From Galerina marginata (Eukaryota; Basidiomycota; Agaricomycetes; Agaricales; Galerinaceae): a DNA stretch of 64,000 bases. The notes beneath the pieces are model-generated. The model made no database searches and had not been told where the DNA came from. It saw only the letters and a list, made by a program, of their open reading frames with translations. Where the stretch lies: positions 1,984,001 through 2,048,000 of the forward strand of contig JAECYW010000005.1 of NCBI GenBank assembly GCA_023014335.1. The letters are read 5' to 3'. Every line of letters starts with the position of its first letter. Position 1 is the stretch's first letter. Below are positions 12,343 to 23,772 of this stretch, piece after piece. The position numbers and the translations under genes were made by a program.

Positions 12343-14328
12343 ATGTCGGACGTTGGACGTGGTATACCGCTGCTCAGTGGCCCAGTGCCCTCGCCAAATT
12401 CGTCGCATGCGGACATCGCGTGTAGGAAATGTAGCAAAGAGTTCAATATGATATTCGCACGAGCGAGGAAGTGTAACCACTGTGGTGCGTTTGTATTGCC
12501 TCAAGTTGAATTCTATGCAATTTTCTATATTTTATTCGCTCTCTAGGCTATTCCTACTGTCATAGTTGCTCAGATTATCAGGCTCTGATGCCTCGGAATG
12601 GCCCAGAGACTGGCTACGATCCTATGCATGTGTGCTCCTATTGCATCGAGTTCTTAACGAGTGCGTGTCGACCTGTGCAACATGGTAAGGACTTTGAGTG
12701 ACTCACAATTGGCCACAGTTACGGCCGCAGGGAGGCAACAATTAAAGGCCATGTCTCTGGCGAAACTCAAGAAGTACATAGCTGCGTACAATATCAAGAT
12801 AGACCGAGCCGTTGAGAAAGACGATCTAATTGATGCTATTCTTGGGGCGAGGGTGGGTGGCTCCATTAATCCGGAATATGACATTTAATTTTGCGATACT
12901 AGCAGGGTCCGAATGGATGCCTTCCTCGAGCGAATGAGGCAAGTTTCCTTGGATCATGTGTTAAGTTTACATCATAATCCTGAAGCTTTTTAATAGACTT
13001 TTTACAGAAATTACTCAGTGCCCAATAAAGTACAACCAGGTCGTCAGCGTGGGCTATTCTCCCGACAAGACCAAGGCCCAAGTGCGAATCCGCCACCAGC
13101 ACCTCCGAGATCGGGACCTACACATGAATTTGCTCGACCTGATCTAGAACCGGATAACCCTCCTCCACTTGAGCCAATCCCTCAATCTACATATCCTCCT
13201 AGACCACCCCCTCATCAACCACAGCAGCAACAATACAACCCTCCACCTCATCCACCACCCCAATCACAACAGCAATATAACCCTCCGCCCCACCCTCCTC
13301 CGCAGCAACAATATAATCCGCCACCTAACCCACCACCTCGTCCTCACTCGGCTTATGCTAATGCTCCTCCGCATAACCCGCTTCCTCAGTTCCATACACC
13401 ACCACCAAGGCCACCACAGGCCGGCCCTCCTAACTATCAGGGTCCTCCAAGATCGCAGGCGCCTCCCCCACTGCCACATCATTCTCGGCCCCCTCCTCCG
13501 GCCGCGCCTCAGCCTCAGTATCAACCTCGTCCTCCTCCACCTCGGCCTGCAACGACAAGGCCTACGACAACACGGCCGCCTACACAAGCCCCGCAACCGC
13601 CACAAGTACCCCGACCGCGGGCGGTCTCCACCCCGGCGCCTCCCACTCTTGAACAGCTTCTGAATATGACACAAGCGGCCATAGGTTCCTTGAGTGTCGG
13701 CGCACTTAAATCTATTCTCTTTACTAATCATGTCAACCCTGGACAAGTTTTGGAGAAGGGTGATTTGGTTAAGAAAGTCCTGACCTTGGTAGAGGTCGAG
13801 AAATCCGATAGGGAACGGCAAAGACAGGTGGAACAGAGAGAAGAAATGGAACGCATTCAAAGAGAAGTTGAGCGCCAGCAAGAATTGGAGAACCAACGAG
13901 CGGCCGAACGGGAACGCGCGGCTGCTGCTACTGCGCCGGATGTGGATATGGGTGCATCTCAGGACGAACAAAGCAGGGAGAGGAGTACCGAGGATGATAC
14001 CCATGAGGCTCATGCCCACCCCTCATCTTCACCGCCAAAACCTGCCCCAATGCCACCCAAGACCCTAGGCTCGGCATCTACACTTGAGCGCACGGGTTTA
14101 TGTGTTATCTGTCAAGACGAAGAAGCTAATATCGCTATCATTGATTGCGGGTACGTTCCCCTCTTTCCTTCGCTCCTGCGTCTGCCCGCTTTCTTACTCG
14201 ATTTCTATAGGCACATGGCGATGTGTAGGGGCTGCTCGGACTTGGTTATGGCGAGCTCGCGAGAATGTCCTCTCTGTCGCACACGGGTTGTCACAGAAGC
14301 ACGACTTCTTCGGATATTCAAGACTTAG
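12343..14328 (+). CDS. FYVE-type zinc finger + SAP-like + RING protein (CARP/RNF34-like), copy 1
   Basis: Copy 1 has the full architecture. The FYVE-like finger spans two exons: CRKCSKEF...RKCNHCG, then YSYCHSCSDY...CSYC. A SAP-like helix pair follows (MSLAKLKKYIAAYNIKIDR, about 12750). Next comes a long Pro/Gln/His-rich linker (13040-13640), a second SAP-like segment (TLEQLLNMTQAAIGSLS), a charged coiled-coil stretch, and a C-terminal RING: LCVICQDEEANIAIIDCG / HMAMCRGCSD...CPLCRT. Animal CARP2/RFFL and RNF34 share this order and are endosome-associated E3 ligases, so a membrane-linked ubiquitin ligase is the likely role (inference). One intron, 12939-12996, has a GC donor (gcaagt); only it gives the junction NE/TFYRNYSVP. 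Confidence 0.82.
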
Positions 14329-15007
14329 TAGACTGTACACTAACTATCCTTACGACATTCATTCATTGCTCTCTGGAAACGACATTAAAGACTCATGTCA
14401 TCTGCATACCAGTACTCAGCACTCTGTTCTATATTTGTATCTCCAACCTTCGCCTCCTGCATCGCCTTGGACCAAGGACTTCTGAATCCAAGCATACCAC
14501 TTTTTCTTTTTTTCTATCATCCTTTCACTTGGCTGTCCTGTACTAATTTGTATTTATTGATACACTAGACCACCTTTGTTGTAAATCTTATTTTACGTGA
14601 ATAGTTTGCTTAAGTTGCTGGTGTTGCAACTTGCAAGGCCCCGCTCCGGCTCGAATCCCCAATTGATGACAAACGTCGCGCTCACTTCGCGGGAACAAGG
14701 ACTTCGTCCCAGACAACGTTGAAACCAAGTCGAAACCTCGCTTGCCGCAGAGGTATCACTGCCCTTGCTTCTGTTTCTCTAATACTAGTATCAGAGATAC
14801 AAGTCCACTTGGCTTCTCTGGTTTTGTTTCACCGAGTCAACGCCATACTAGTACTTTCCAATCCATCTGGACAGGCATACTAGTATCTATTTTTATCATT
14901 GGCTGTGGTACCCATGTCAAAAGACTAATATGCAGCAAATTGGTTCTTTCTCTCCCATCATCCACCAGTTTTAAAGTCCCGGTTTTAAAGCCAACCCTTC
15001 CGTACGA
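14329..15007. other. spacer between FYVE-RING copies 1 and 2
   Basis: Non-coding spacer of about 680 bp with T-rich and AT-rich stretches. No recognisable gene or repeat linking the two copies is seen. Confidence 0.4.
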
Positions 15008-16758
15008 ATGTTACGCCTCAGTGGCGACCTACCGATTCTAACTGGGCCGAAGGACAAGGCATGCAGAAGTTGTGCACAGACGTTCAGCATCATCTCCCCA
15101 GCAAAGAGATGCCATCACTGTGGTGCGTGCACCTAAACCCCAACTTCGTCATTGCAAAAACTGACGGTAATTGGTGTGGTTGACATGGTCTAGGGTACCA
15201 TTATTGTCGTAAATGCTCAAATTATTGGGCGGCATGGCCTACCGTCCCTATGGGACGCTTGGGGTCGGAGCACAAGGCGAAACGGGTGTGTTGCTTCTGC
15301 GTCCGATTTCTGAAAAGTGAGCATATCTGATAGGAGGTCGTGATACCGATAGCTAATTCATTTTCACTTATTTCAGTTACCGCGACTGGGGGCATGTATC
15401 TGACAGCGGCAAGGGAAGAATTCCCCACCGGCCTGCTGCTGGAGTACGCTCTTGCGTATGATATTCAAGTGAATCCAGGGTTCAAACCCTCGCCTCTAAC
15501 GCCCAAGGCAGATCTCGTCCGTGCTATTACGGCGCTGAGTAAAGTGAGTGAGAAACGAATTCCGTCCGGGGCTTAAAAATGCTGATTAATTGTGTTTCTT
15601 TAACTTCTCAGGACGGCTGTTCCTGCCTTCCGCGTACAAATGAGGTCAGCACAATTATAATTTGAGGGTCGTGGGTGAACATGTCTCTAAACTTGGTGTA
15701 GAGGTATTACAGACAGCACTCAGTACCAAACAATATATCGCAGGCGCAGATGGGGATCTCGAAATCACTCGTGTACCCTCGTCCACTCACCATGGCCTGG
15801 GGCTCGCGTACCCCATGGACAAAACCGTCTCACAATGTGTCTCCTTCTCTGGAAGCTCTTAGGGTTGGATTTCCGGAACCCTCAAACTCAGCAACTCGAA
15901 ATTCTGCTCAGTTGCAGGCGACACTTCCAATAAATTCTTCTCAACCTCTGGCAGCTTTGGCAACAGGTCCAACCCTTGACGAACTTGTCGCCATGGATGT
16001 TGAATCGATTGAAGACCTGGATGTCAACATCTTGAAATCTATTGTAGATGCGCATCATGGGCGTTCGAATATCGACGCGCAAGATGACAACTTCGAGAGA
16101 GGCACCTTGGTGCAGATGGTGCATGCTCTAGTTGATACCGAAAGAGCTGAGAGAGAGCAACAGCTCGGGTTTGCAGAGATTTTGGAAGGGGTAGAAAGCC
16201 TGAGGCTGCTGGAGGTCCGTGATCCTGCTGTGCGTACGGTTTCAGTAAGTCCTAGGGTGGGTAGAATCGGAGAGCGTACCGATACGGAATCAGGACTCGG
16301 AGGAGCACGCGGGGGCAGGTTGAGAGATGGCTTCGACACAAGTCTCAATTCAGTCTTTGTGACTTCGGACAGTATCTGGACACCGCATTTGACGGAAGTG
16401 TCCTCAAGCGCACAGGCGCCTGTAGCGCCGGAACCTCGCAGAGCTCCAGATGGCCTGAAAGGACCTCCTTACTCACCGACTTCAGACACAAGTTTAAATT
16501 CTAACACTAATCTGTGCGTGGTCTGTCAAGACGAGGAAGCAAGCATGGCTGTTATAACTTGTGGGTGCGTGATTTACCTTTCATATTCGTGATTAATCTT
16601 TGAGCCCGACGAAAATATCTGATGATCCTCTTTAATATAGGCATATGGCCCTGTGTAAAGGATGTTCAGAGATAATTATGGAGAGCACACGGGAGTGTCC
16701 TTTGTGCCGGACAAGTATCGCGACCAAGAGCCATATCATACGGATTTTTAGGGGATAA
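15008..16758 (+). CDS. FYVE-RING protein (CARP/RNF34-like), copy 2
   Basis: The start MLRLSGDLPILTGP leads into CRSCAQTFSIISPAKRCHHCG, the first half of a FYVE-like finger; after an intron, YHYCRKCSNYW and CCFC complete it. The first SAP-like region is diverged (GLLLEYALAYDIQVNPG). The proline-rich linker of copy 1 is absent. The second SAP-like region is clear (TLDELVAMDVESIEDLD...LKSIVD) and is followed by a REREQQ-type helix. The RING is split by an intron at the same place as in copies 1 and 3: LCVVCQDEEASMAVITCG / HMALCKGCSE...CPLCRTSI. It ends IIRIFRG. Same strand as its neighbours, so it is a local duplication. Exon boundaries between 15540 and 15760 are uncertain. Confidence 0.72.
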
Positions 16759-18161
16759 ACATATACTTAGATTTTTGGTTTATTTGGAGTACCGCCAGAG
16801 TGCTACCGAAATGGCTTGGCTGGATAATTTGAGTTACGAGCAGCCTGAGTGATTCGCTCGACATCTGATCATTGGCTTATCCTCCAATCCTCGCAACTTG
16901 TTTTGCATGTTTTTATTTTTAAATAGATTATTGAATACAAGTCGAGCAGATGAGCAACAAAATACCCAGTAGGAATTCTTGCCATTGCCATATACCTTGA
17001 GTAATTTTGTTAACCATGCGGCTCACTGGAAGGAGACGTCAACGCGTCAAGCTTCAAGTTTCATTTATTTCCCGTTATGGTTGTCAGTTATCCTTTTTTA
17101 TCTATCGCGACGCCTGTCATCAACACAGCAACAAACACTCCTGTCTCGTATCATGATCATCACGTTCCACACGTTGCTCTCAATCTCCTTGAGTCCTTCT
17201 ACTTCTTAAACTTTTGGATATTGCACCGTCCTTCAACCGTCCTTGCATTCCTAAGTTCCCACTCGCCTGGACTCAAAATGCATGCGTTTTACCAGTCATT
17301 GAATTCGTAGGGTCTGATTCGATTTCGTCCTTCATTCAACATTCCGAAATCGTCAAATGTATCTTTGCCAGGTTCTCGAGGTACTCTCTGCGACCTGTGG
17401 AATCGAAGGAAACTGGAAGCCCACTGTGGTACCGTAAGAATATGGCAGCAGAAAGGGATCGGAGAATTTCTGGTTTGAGCATCTACCCGAGTAGCATTGC
17501 GCGACTGGTCGTCTTCCTGCCCAGTTTGTAGATCCGGATTTTGGCGAATATTACGACAGGCCAATTTTCGTTATCCAATCCGGTGATATTTCGGCTCGAA
17601 GAATGGTTAACTTTTGGCGATATCAATAAGTATAATCTGCAGCCTTCCGGTGAATGCAATTGTTCTAAAGGTTGATAATCTCAGAAATAGGACAGAATGG
17701 CCGTGGGCTCTCGCGGCTCAACTGGAATATCAGTAACGTTCAGAGGGGTGTCCGCGTTGGGTATGCAAATTTGAAGGTAATGACGGTGGGAAGCCATGGA
17801 GGTCCATAGATAAGTGTGCAAGTACAAGTAGTATGAACCGAGGAAAAATCAAGCACTGCGAACGACGATTGAGGTCTGAAGGCCATGTGTTTAGTTATAT
17901 GTTAGCAAGATGTACCTAAATTTGTACCGAGATCGATTTTTATTGTACATGTCAATAGTCTTAATATCAGTACAATCGCGGTTTGGAATGAGTGTCACTA
18001 ATAAAGAAAGGAGACAAATGGAACTGGTCGCCGGAGATATCCTGTGTATAGGACGATTTAAGAACAAGTATACATGTACATGCGTCACGTAGCGCCAGAA
18101 AGCCCAAAATGAAAATGGTGTCAAGTCAAAACACAAACGCCAGTCGCAGACGGCTCCCATT
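16759..18161. other. intergenic, no gene recognised
   Basis: About 1.4 kb of AT-rich sequence with several short frames that lack motifs or plausible splicing. I see no repeat or RNA gene. Confidence 0.35.
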
Positions 18162-19251
18162 TCAATCAAAGTTGATAAGACCTGCCGGGGCAAGAAATAC
18201 CTCCGGAATTCCTGTTCTTTTGCCGTAATTATCCCATAGAATAGTGTAGGAGTAAGTTCCTGGCTGGGAGTATGAATCAGACATATTTAGTGACCTGGTG
18301 GTGAAAGCTTGAACAAAGTTAATTACCTTTGCCCAGGATTCGAGAAACAGGTAAACCTTGCCAGTTTCGCCGGGAGGGGTGGTGTACTGATCTGGGCCTG
18401 TGAACGACCCGACGAGCTGCACTGATTGTTTGATGATGTACTGATGTGATACGACGGTCCTTGCGTTAGCCAAGAGAGAAAGATCAACGGTCGAACCTGA
18501 CCACTCACCAAGGGGGGCATAGCTATATTTTGACGTTTGGTTCCAAGTGTACAAGTGGAGTGTGCAATAATCGAGGGAAGGAATGTTTACCACTTCTCGT
18601 GTCAGATTTCCGCCCTTTTACCCTCGTACAGACAGCGAAAGCGGAGTTGGATAGTGAAGAATCTATGGCCGGAATCCCTTGAAATCTTTCATTATATTTT
18701 GGAGGCTATGATGGGGGGAAATCGAGCCACGCTGATCATCCCATTTAAGGTTTGCGCTCGTAAACCCAAGTGCCAGAGTGTTAGCAAGGTCAATTAATTC
18801 GTAAAACATCGAAAAGGAAGATAGAGTCTCACTCTGTATGCTGGCCCTCATACAGGCTGAAAAACGAAGAAAATCCGCGAGCTGGAGCAGAAATAGTTGA
18901 AAGTATCTTCAGGACTGGAGATGCCTGGAGCAAGCTCCAGAGCATCGATGCTGTGCTCTCTTGAAACTCCGAACAACGTGTGCAAACGCCACTTTTTCTT
19001 TTCTTGAACACCTGCCACAACCTTACCAAGCTCCACTCTTTCGAATAAATTGGGGACTCACTCCTAGTCTTACAGACCTATAAACAGATGACAATCGATC
19101 TGTTACTCACTCCCTGGATTTTCCTTTCCTCGGTGGGAACGTTACGTAATCGTATAATGTAACTCTCATATTCCGCGGCGGACCAGTGATCAAAGTTATC
19201 GATGGAAGAACCTTCCATGGGCGGTCTTAGAGCTGCACGCAAGACTATCAT
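18162..19251 (-). CDS. multi-exon hypothetical protein beside the lectin gene
   Basis: I do not recognise this gene. A probable first exon at 19251-19110 reads DNFDHWSAAEYESYIIRLRN and ends at a gtgagt donor. Middle exons around 18850-19030 and 18665-18830 are plausible, but I cannot fix the frame. The last part, 18593-18162, is a 143-residue frame with YSYAPLGEWSGSTVDLS, VYLFLESWAKVI and YTILWDNYGKRTGI, which looks like a folded, beta-rich protein rather than noise. It has the same orientation as the lectin and starts about 120 bp after its stop. It may be wrongly joined or partly degenerate. Confidence 0.35.
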
Positions 19252-19369
19252 CTCCGGATATGATCTTCATTCATAAGTCGACGACAAGGGATGAAATACA
19301 TGAATTTCTGGTACGTAAATTCTGTCCTTCCAAGCGCCAAGTTACTGGTTTTACAACGACAGTTATCCC

Positions 19370-19853
19370 TCACTCCAGCTTGGTCAAGGTGAGGGTCCAC
19401 TTCATGCCTGTCGTATTGCCAGTGTTCATCCTGGCCTTCATCTGATCACTACTCCGTTCCAACCCGTCAGCTCTCCAAACCCGCTTCAGCCATCAATCAA
19501 GAAACTCACGAAAAAACGTCCAAAAATGAAGATGAGCCCGTAAAATCATTGCTGAGATGGAAGCTCTCTCCGACATTTGTCAACGTCCACATCTGGCCCG
19601 AATAGTAGCCAGTTGCCGCGAGGTGAGGTGTTTTGTTGGAATCATTGGTGATGTCGAGCGAGTACTCGTTGCCTTTATACAGAGTGCGCAGATAGAATTT
19701 CCCGCCGTGGTTGGGGACTGGGACGAGTTTCCAGTATTGGCCTGAAAAATTTCCGGTCTGAGCGATTTTGAGGTCGGTGGTTCCACCGACGACGTCGAGC
19801 GACCATGATGGGCCGTTGTATTCGTTGGTGAGGCGGTAGTAAGCTGTGGACAT
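19370..19853 (-). CDS. ricin-B-type beta-trefoil lectin, small cytoplasmic form
   Basis: Two exons, 19853-19510 and 19448-19370, encode 140 residues. The splice (gtgagt...gtag) restores FLDVFS/DQMKARM and gives the third repeat. Three QxW-type motifs mark the three trefoil lobes: SGQYWKL (~res. 38), SGQMWTL (~res. 85) and TGMKWTL (near the end). There is no signal peptide, as usual for mushroom ricin-B-like lectins, which are cytosolic glycan-binding proteins often linked to defence against feeders. It is only the lectin fold; no toxic enzymatic domain is attached. Sugar specificity cannot be read from the sequence. Confidence 0.82.
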
Positions 19854-19978
19854 TAGGTTTCGAGTCGTCGATGTCGAATGATATCCTCGTATGAATACTC
19901 TGTGTTGAGTTTGGGTAACAGCTTGGTCGAAACTCCTGGGCCTTTAAAGCTTTACCTTTAGCCCCGTGGAATATCTCA

Positions 19979-20075
19979 TCCCCAATGATTCCCCATCCGT
20001 TGGGATACTAGGTGTCGTCTTGCGCCGACCCACCACCTTGCTTCTTCCCCAATGATTCCCCATCCGTTGGGATAT
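19979..20075. repeat. short direct repeat, 28 bp twice
   Basis: A 28-bp sequence starting ccccaatgattccccatc and containing cgttgggata occurs at about 19980 and again at about 20048, 68 bp apart. It lies in the promoter side of the lectin gene. It could be a duplicated regulatory element or a replication slip. Confidence 0.55.
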
Positions 20076-20396
20076 ACGTACAATGATGAGTTCCACATTA
20101 CCTCATAGCGACTCGTTTCTGAAATTACCCCACACATTTTGAATGCTTCAGGGGTTGCGATATTCAAAATTCTGAAGAACGACCCAGCCTTTCAAAAGAC
20201 ACGTCTCGACTTCCGCTGCTCAATGAAATTACTTTCAGTTCCCGACGACCTCATGGAACCCATCAAAGCGCCCACTTCCTTCCTTCTTGGTTTCTTCGCC
20301 CTTCGGCAGCATTGTAGAATGGTTCAGCTTGATTCTTTCTGGGAAAGCCTTATCTGGACATTTCGCTCTGCCTATTGAGGTTTTCCTCTGTTTTCA

Positions 20397-21095
20397 AAGG
20401 CCAGATCTTGGAATGTACCAAATCCCGTCGACGTCGAAGGAACTGGCAGACACTACATCCAGATCATCAAGTCGTGGAATTTTTTGAGACCGTATTTTGC
20501 CTCTCGGGGCTATACTCTCTACCAGGCCTTGCCATCCCACATGCTAGAGACTTGTCCAGCTCCGTTTCCAAAGGCTGCGGCTCAACAGGAATATCCCTAC
20601 AGTCGCCGCATGTATAAAGACGACCAAGATGGATTGTTCGACGTCAACTTGTGTATGGTACAATGACCGGGACTAATGCTAATATTGAATCTTCCCAGTC
20701 CATGCGGGTGTGGGGTACCAGGGACTCTCTGGGAAGGGATGTTGTGATGAAGTTCGTCTCCAATTCCACCCCAACTGAAAATGTACTCAAGTGATATTTC
20801 TCTTTCAATCAGACTTGTTTCCGACGCGACATTGTCCGATGAGCTCAAAGTATTACGATATCTGAACACAGAGAAAGCACGATCCGAGTCGGACCCTCGA
20901 AATCACACCATCCCCATCATCGAATATCTGACCTTTGACGGTCTCGTATTTGCAGTCATGCCAAGGTAAATTTGAATTAAACCCGTGAGCTCTCTTGGAT
21001 TTACCTGTCTTTCACCTCCCCATCTAATAGGTGGGATGCTGCTTTTCATCCTGAATTCGGCACTGTGATAGAACTAATAGTGCACATTCGGCCAT
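20397..21095 (+). pseudogene. truncated protein-kinase-like gene fragment
   Basis: The frame reads FLRPYFASRGYTLYQ, the kind of N-terminus (xFLxSRGYxL) seen in a kinase-like family abundant in Agaricomycetes. After an intron ending cttcccag, SMRVWGTRDSLGRDVVMKFV contains a VAIK-like lysine. Then DPRNHTIPIIEYL and, after another intron, VMPRWDAAFHPEF follow the family order. A stop (or an improbably short intron) separates VMKFV from the next block near 20790. The sequence ends before any HRD or DFG catalytic loop, and an upstream stop at about 20377 closes the 5' side. I read it as a decaying N-lobe-only remnant. Confidence 0.55.
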
Positions 21096-21636
21096 ATCCT
21101 CATTATCCTTTCTGACACCGTCGCCCTCTTCACTATTTTCCGCACGAGTCCCTCCTTCCATGAACTCAATCGCCTATTCTTTTTACTTAAAAGTAGCGCG
21201 GGCGATCGTGGGAATATTCAATTTCAATGTTCGAAGTTCGAACTATCTTTATGTATGATTATCATCCTCTGCCTCGTTGTCTACTTTACTAATACTATCG
21301 TACTTATCTTGGTCGAATTTCTCAACGTTACAACGACTCGGGTCATCTTCGGACCTGCATTTGATGGATTGGATAGATATTGCGTCTCAGTTTCTCTTCC
21401 TTCAAGTTTGGGGCTGGTCAACCTTAGTCAATGGCATTGGGTCTGGCTGATAATCGACAACGTTTGGGCTCGGCTAACTGCTCGTTTTTTCGATTGGCTC
21501 ATCGATATACAAGCTTATATCGTTATCATGCAGTCACATGAGCATATAACGAGGGTATATCATCCTGGCGAGAAGCTTTCTAGCACTTTCGACGTCTCCG
21601 TTAAAGCTATCACTTAGCATCACCTTCGGCGGTGAG
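21096..21636. other. intergenic before FYVE-RING copy 3
   Basis: A 120-codon hydrophobic frame at 21255-21617 is open, but it has no motif and sits in the promoter position of copy 3. I do not call it a gene. Confidence 0.3.
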
Positions 21637-23025
21637 ATGTCGCGACATAGCTATGAGCCCTCGATCGGGGATCGTCATGACGAGGGGGAGTGCAGAGGTT
21701 GCGGGCAGTCATTCACTAGCACTTCCCCGGGAAAGAGGTGTCGCCATTGTGGTAAGTGTTCATCCTTTGCCTGAGGTTCAAAGAACTGTATTCGTGTAAC
21801 ATCTTTGCTGACCTTTCTTAATATGCAGGGTATCGTTATTGTCGTCACTGCTCAAAATTTCAGGCAACACCTCCACCATCGGTCATTTTGGACCTAATAA
21901 CGGATTATCAGGCAATGCTCCTATGTCGCCTTTGTGTTGATATTCTGGACGGTGAATAAATATAGCCCTCTGCGAAAAAAACAGTCTGTTAATGATTAAT
22001 CGTGATCCTCAGCAGCTGAGACGAGGCCAGCACATCTAGTCAGCGACGGATTTCCTACGAAGTCGGTTGGACCGCCCCGATACCTTCGTCAAGTAACCAC
22101 AGGCTGGGATCTCGATGAAGACACAAGGCCATCTGGCGACATGTCTCAAGCCTTGGTACCTGCAGGTGCTTTACGGTCGACACCATGCCGAGATCATTTA
22201 CGTAGCACTCGCAGGCGATACTCTCGCGAGCCTCACCATGACACAGTTCCTACTCTTGAAGAACTCCTCGTCATGACTCCTACGTCAATTGAAGCCCTCA
22301 GTACGACCACGCTGAAATTGATTCTTGATATTCACGGAGAACTTTCTGACGACGATGCCGTGCACGGAGCTCCGAAAGAGACGCTGGTGAAATTGGTACT
22401 GCTTTTGCAGGATATTGAAAGGTCGGACAGGGAGAGGCAGTTTGAGCGTGGATTTGCAGAGATTTTGGAAGGCGTGGAGAACCTGAAATTAATGGAGTCA
22501 CCCGAGCCTGAATATAGAGCCGAAGGGGGCAGGCGTGGGCACACAAGGCGTCCGGAGTATGGCCGAAGACGTATGGGCGAGTGGATCGATGATGTTGAAA
22601 GCGTTAGAGATGTTTCCAGAGGCTTTGGGGATCGACCTGAACGAGAGGGTCCTTCTGATACAGGTCACGGTGCAACTTTTGGAGCACCTCGTACCGCGGA
22701 GACGTCAAGCCGTTCTAAAGCTCCTGAGCGGCCAAGAAACGCGGCCACTCCAAGGTCGAGAGACCATGCTAGCGCTTCAAACTCTCCTCTATGCGTGATA
22801 TGTCAGGACGAAGAAGCAAACATGGCCGTTATTACTTGTGGGTGGGTAAAATTCTCTGTTTTTTCGCAAGCCTTCCCGTGGTTTTTAATTTTTGTACCGT
22901 TTAATAGTCATATGGCGCTGTGCAAAGGATGCTCGGAGACTATCATGGGGAGTACTCGGCGATGCCCCTTGTGCCGGACGAATATTACGTCGAGGAAACA
23001 AATTATCCGGATATATAAACCCTAA
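21637..23025 (+). CDS. FYVE-RING protein (CARP/RNF34-like), copy 3
   Basis: The start MSRHSYEPSIGD is followed by CRGCGQSFTSTSPGKRCRHCG and, after an intron, YRYCRHCSKFQ and LCRLCVDIL: a complete FYVE-like finger. The first SAP-like region and the proline-rich linker are missing. The second SAP-like region is present (TLEELLVMTPTSIEALS), followed by the RSDRERQFERGFAEILEG helix shared almost word for word with copy 2. The RING is LCVICQDEEANMAVITCG / HMALCKGCSE...CPLCRTNI, again split by an intron, ending IIRIYKP. It is separated from copy 2 by about 4.9 kb containing the lectin. The closest relative in the window is copy 2. Confidence 0.78.
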
Positions 23026-23772
23026 TGGTCTACAGGGCTCTTTGCTAGCATTCTTTGTCATAATTTATTGGATGAGTTTAGGTGTCTGAAATCTATGATT
23101 GTTTACCAAGTTTTCGTGTTTACTCGAATGTAGTTTTGTAGTCAGACGGAACCGCTTACCCGACAACTCTGAAAACAACTACTTCACTGCCTCCTGCCTC
23201 CGGAGATGCAGTGGGAACGACATTCCTATATGAGTATAAATTAAGCACTCTTCGTCGCACGTAGGTGGGATGGTGAGTATTCCAAAAAACAGTGCTCGAG
23301 ACTTGGCTCGAGATGCTAGGCATTACATACTCCGCCATGTTCGTGTTCTTTTTGTACCTAAGCCTCTGAAACTTTCTCAAGAAAGATACAATCCTCTCTT
23401 GCATCTAACTTGCATCAGTGCTTCTCCACCCGAACATTTTGAAGTTAGTTCTTCCCGAGCACTGGCAAACACCGTATCGCGTTGGAGGTAACTCGAGACT
23501 CTGAACTAAGATTTCAAGGTATCGCGATCATTTTGAGTATAAGCTCGATTAGGCGCTCGCCGGGGACGTGCGGCCCGTTCTCTGGCAAATCGCCTTGGTC
23601 ACTAAATTCCTAGTCAGCCTCTCTAACCCATATAAGCAGGAGAACATTATGAAAAGGCGGTAAGGCGGTTCCTTCTTTACCGCCATCCATACATCATCAG
23701 GCGTTGTTCGTTCTTTACTTCACAAGCCCACCCGGCACTTCACTCTTTTAAATTTCGTCACTCCTTTCAAGG
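23026..23772. other. intergenic, promoter of the next gene at its right end
   Basis: No coding frame is supported. Short pyrimidine-rich runs precede the start codon at 23773. Confidence 0.35.

Noticed and set aside
14640..14670. ctcgaatcccc sequence resembling a tRNA T-arm
   Set aside because: No matching acceptor stem, anticodon arm or A box could be drawn around it.
19370..19853. Reading the ricin-B lectin as a ricin-like toxin
   Set aside because: Only the sugar-binding trefoil fold is present; there is no N-glycosidase domain beside it.
21255..21617. 120-codon hydrophobic frame
   Set aside because: No motif, promoter-like position, and composition explained by AT-rich DNA.
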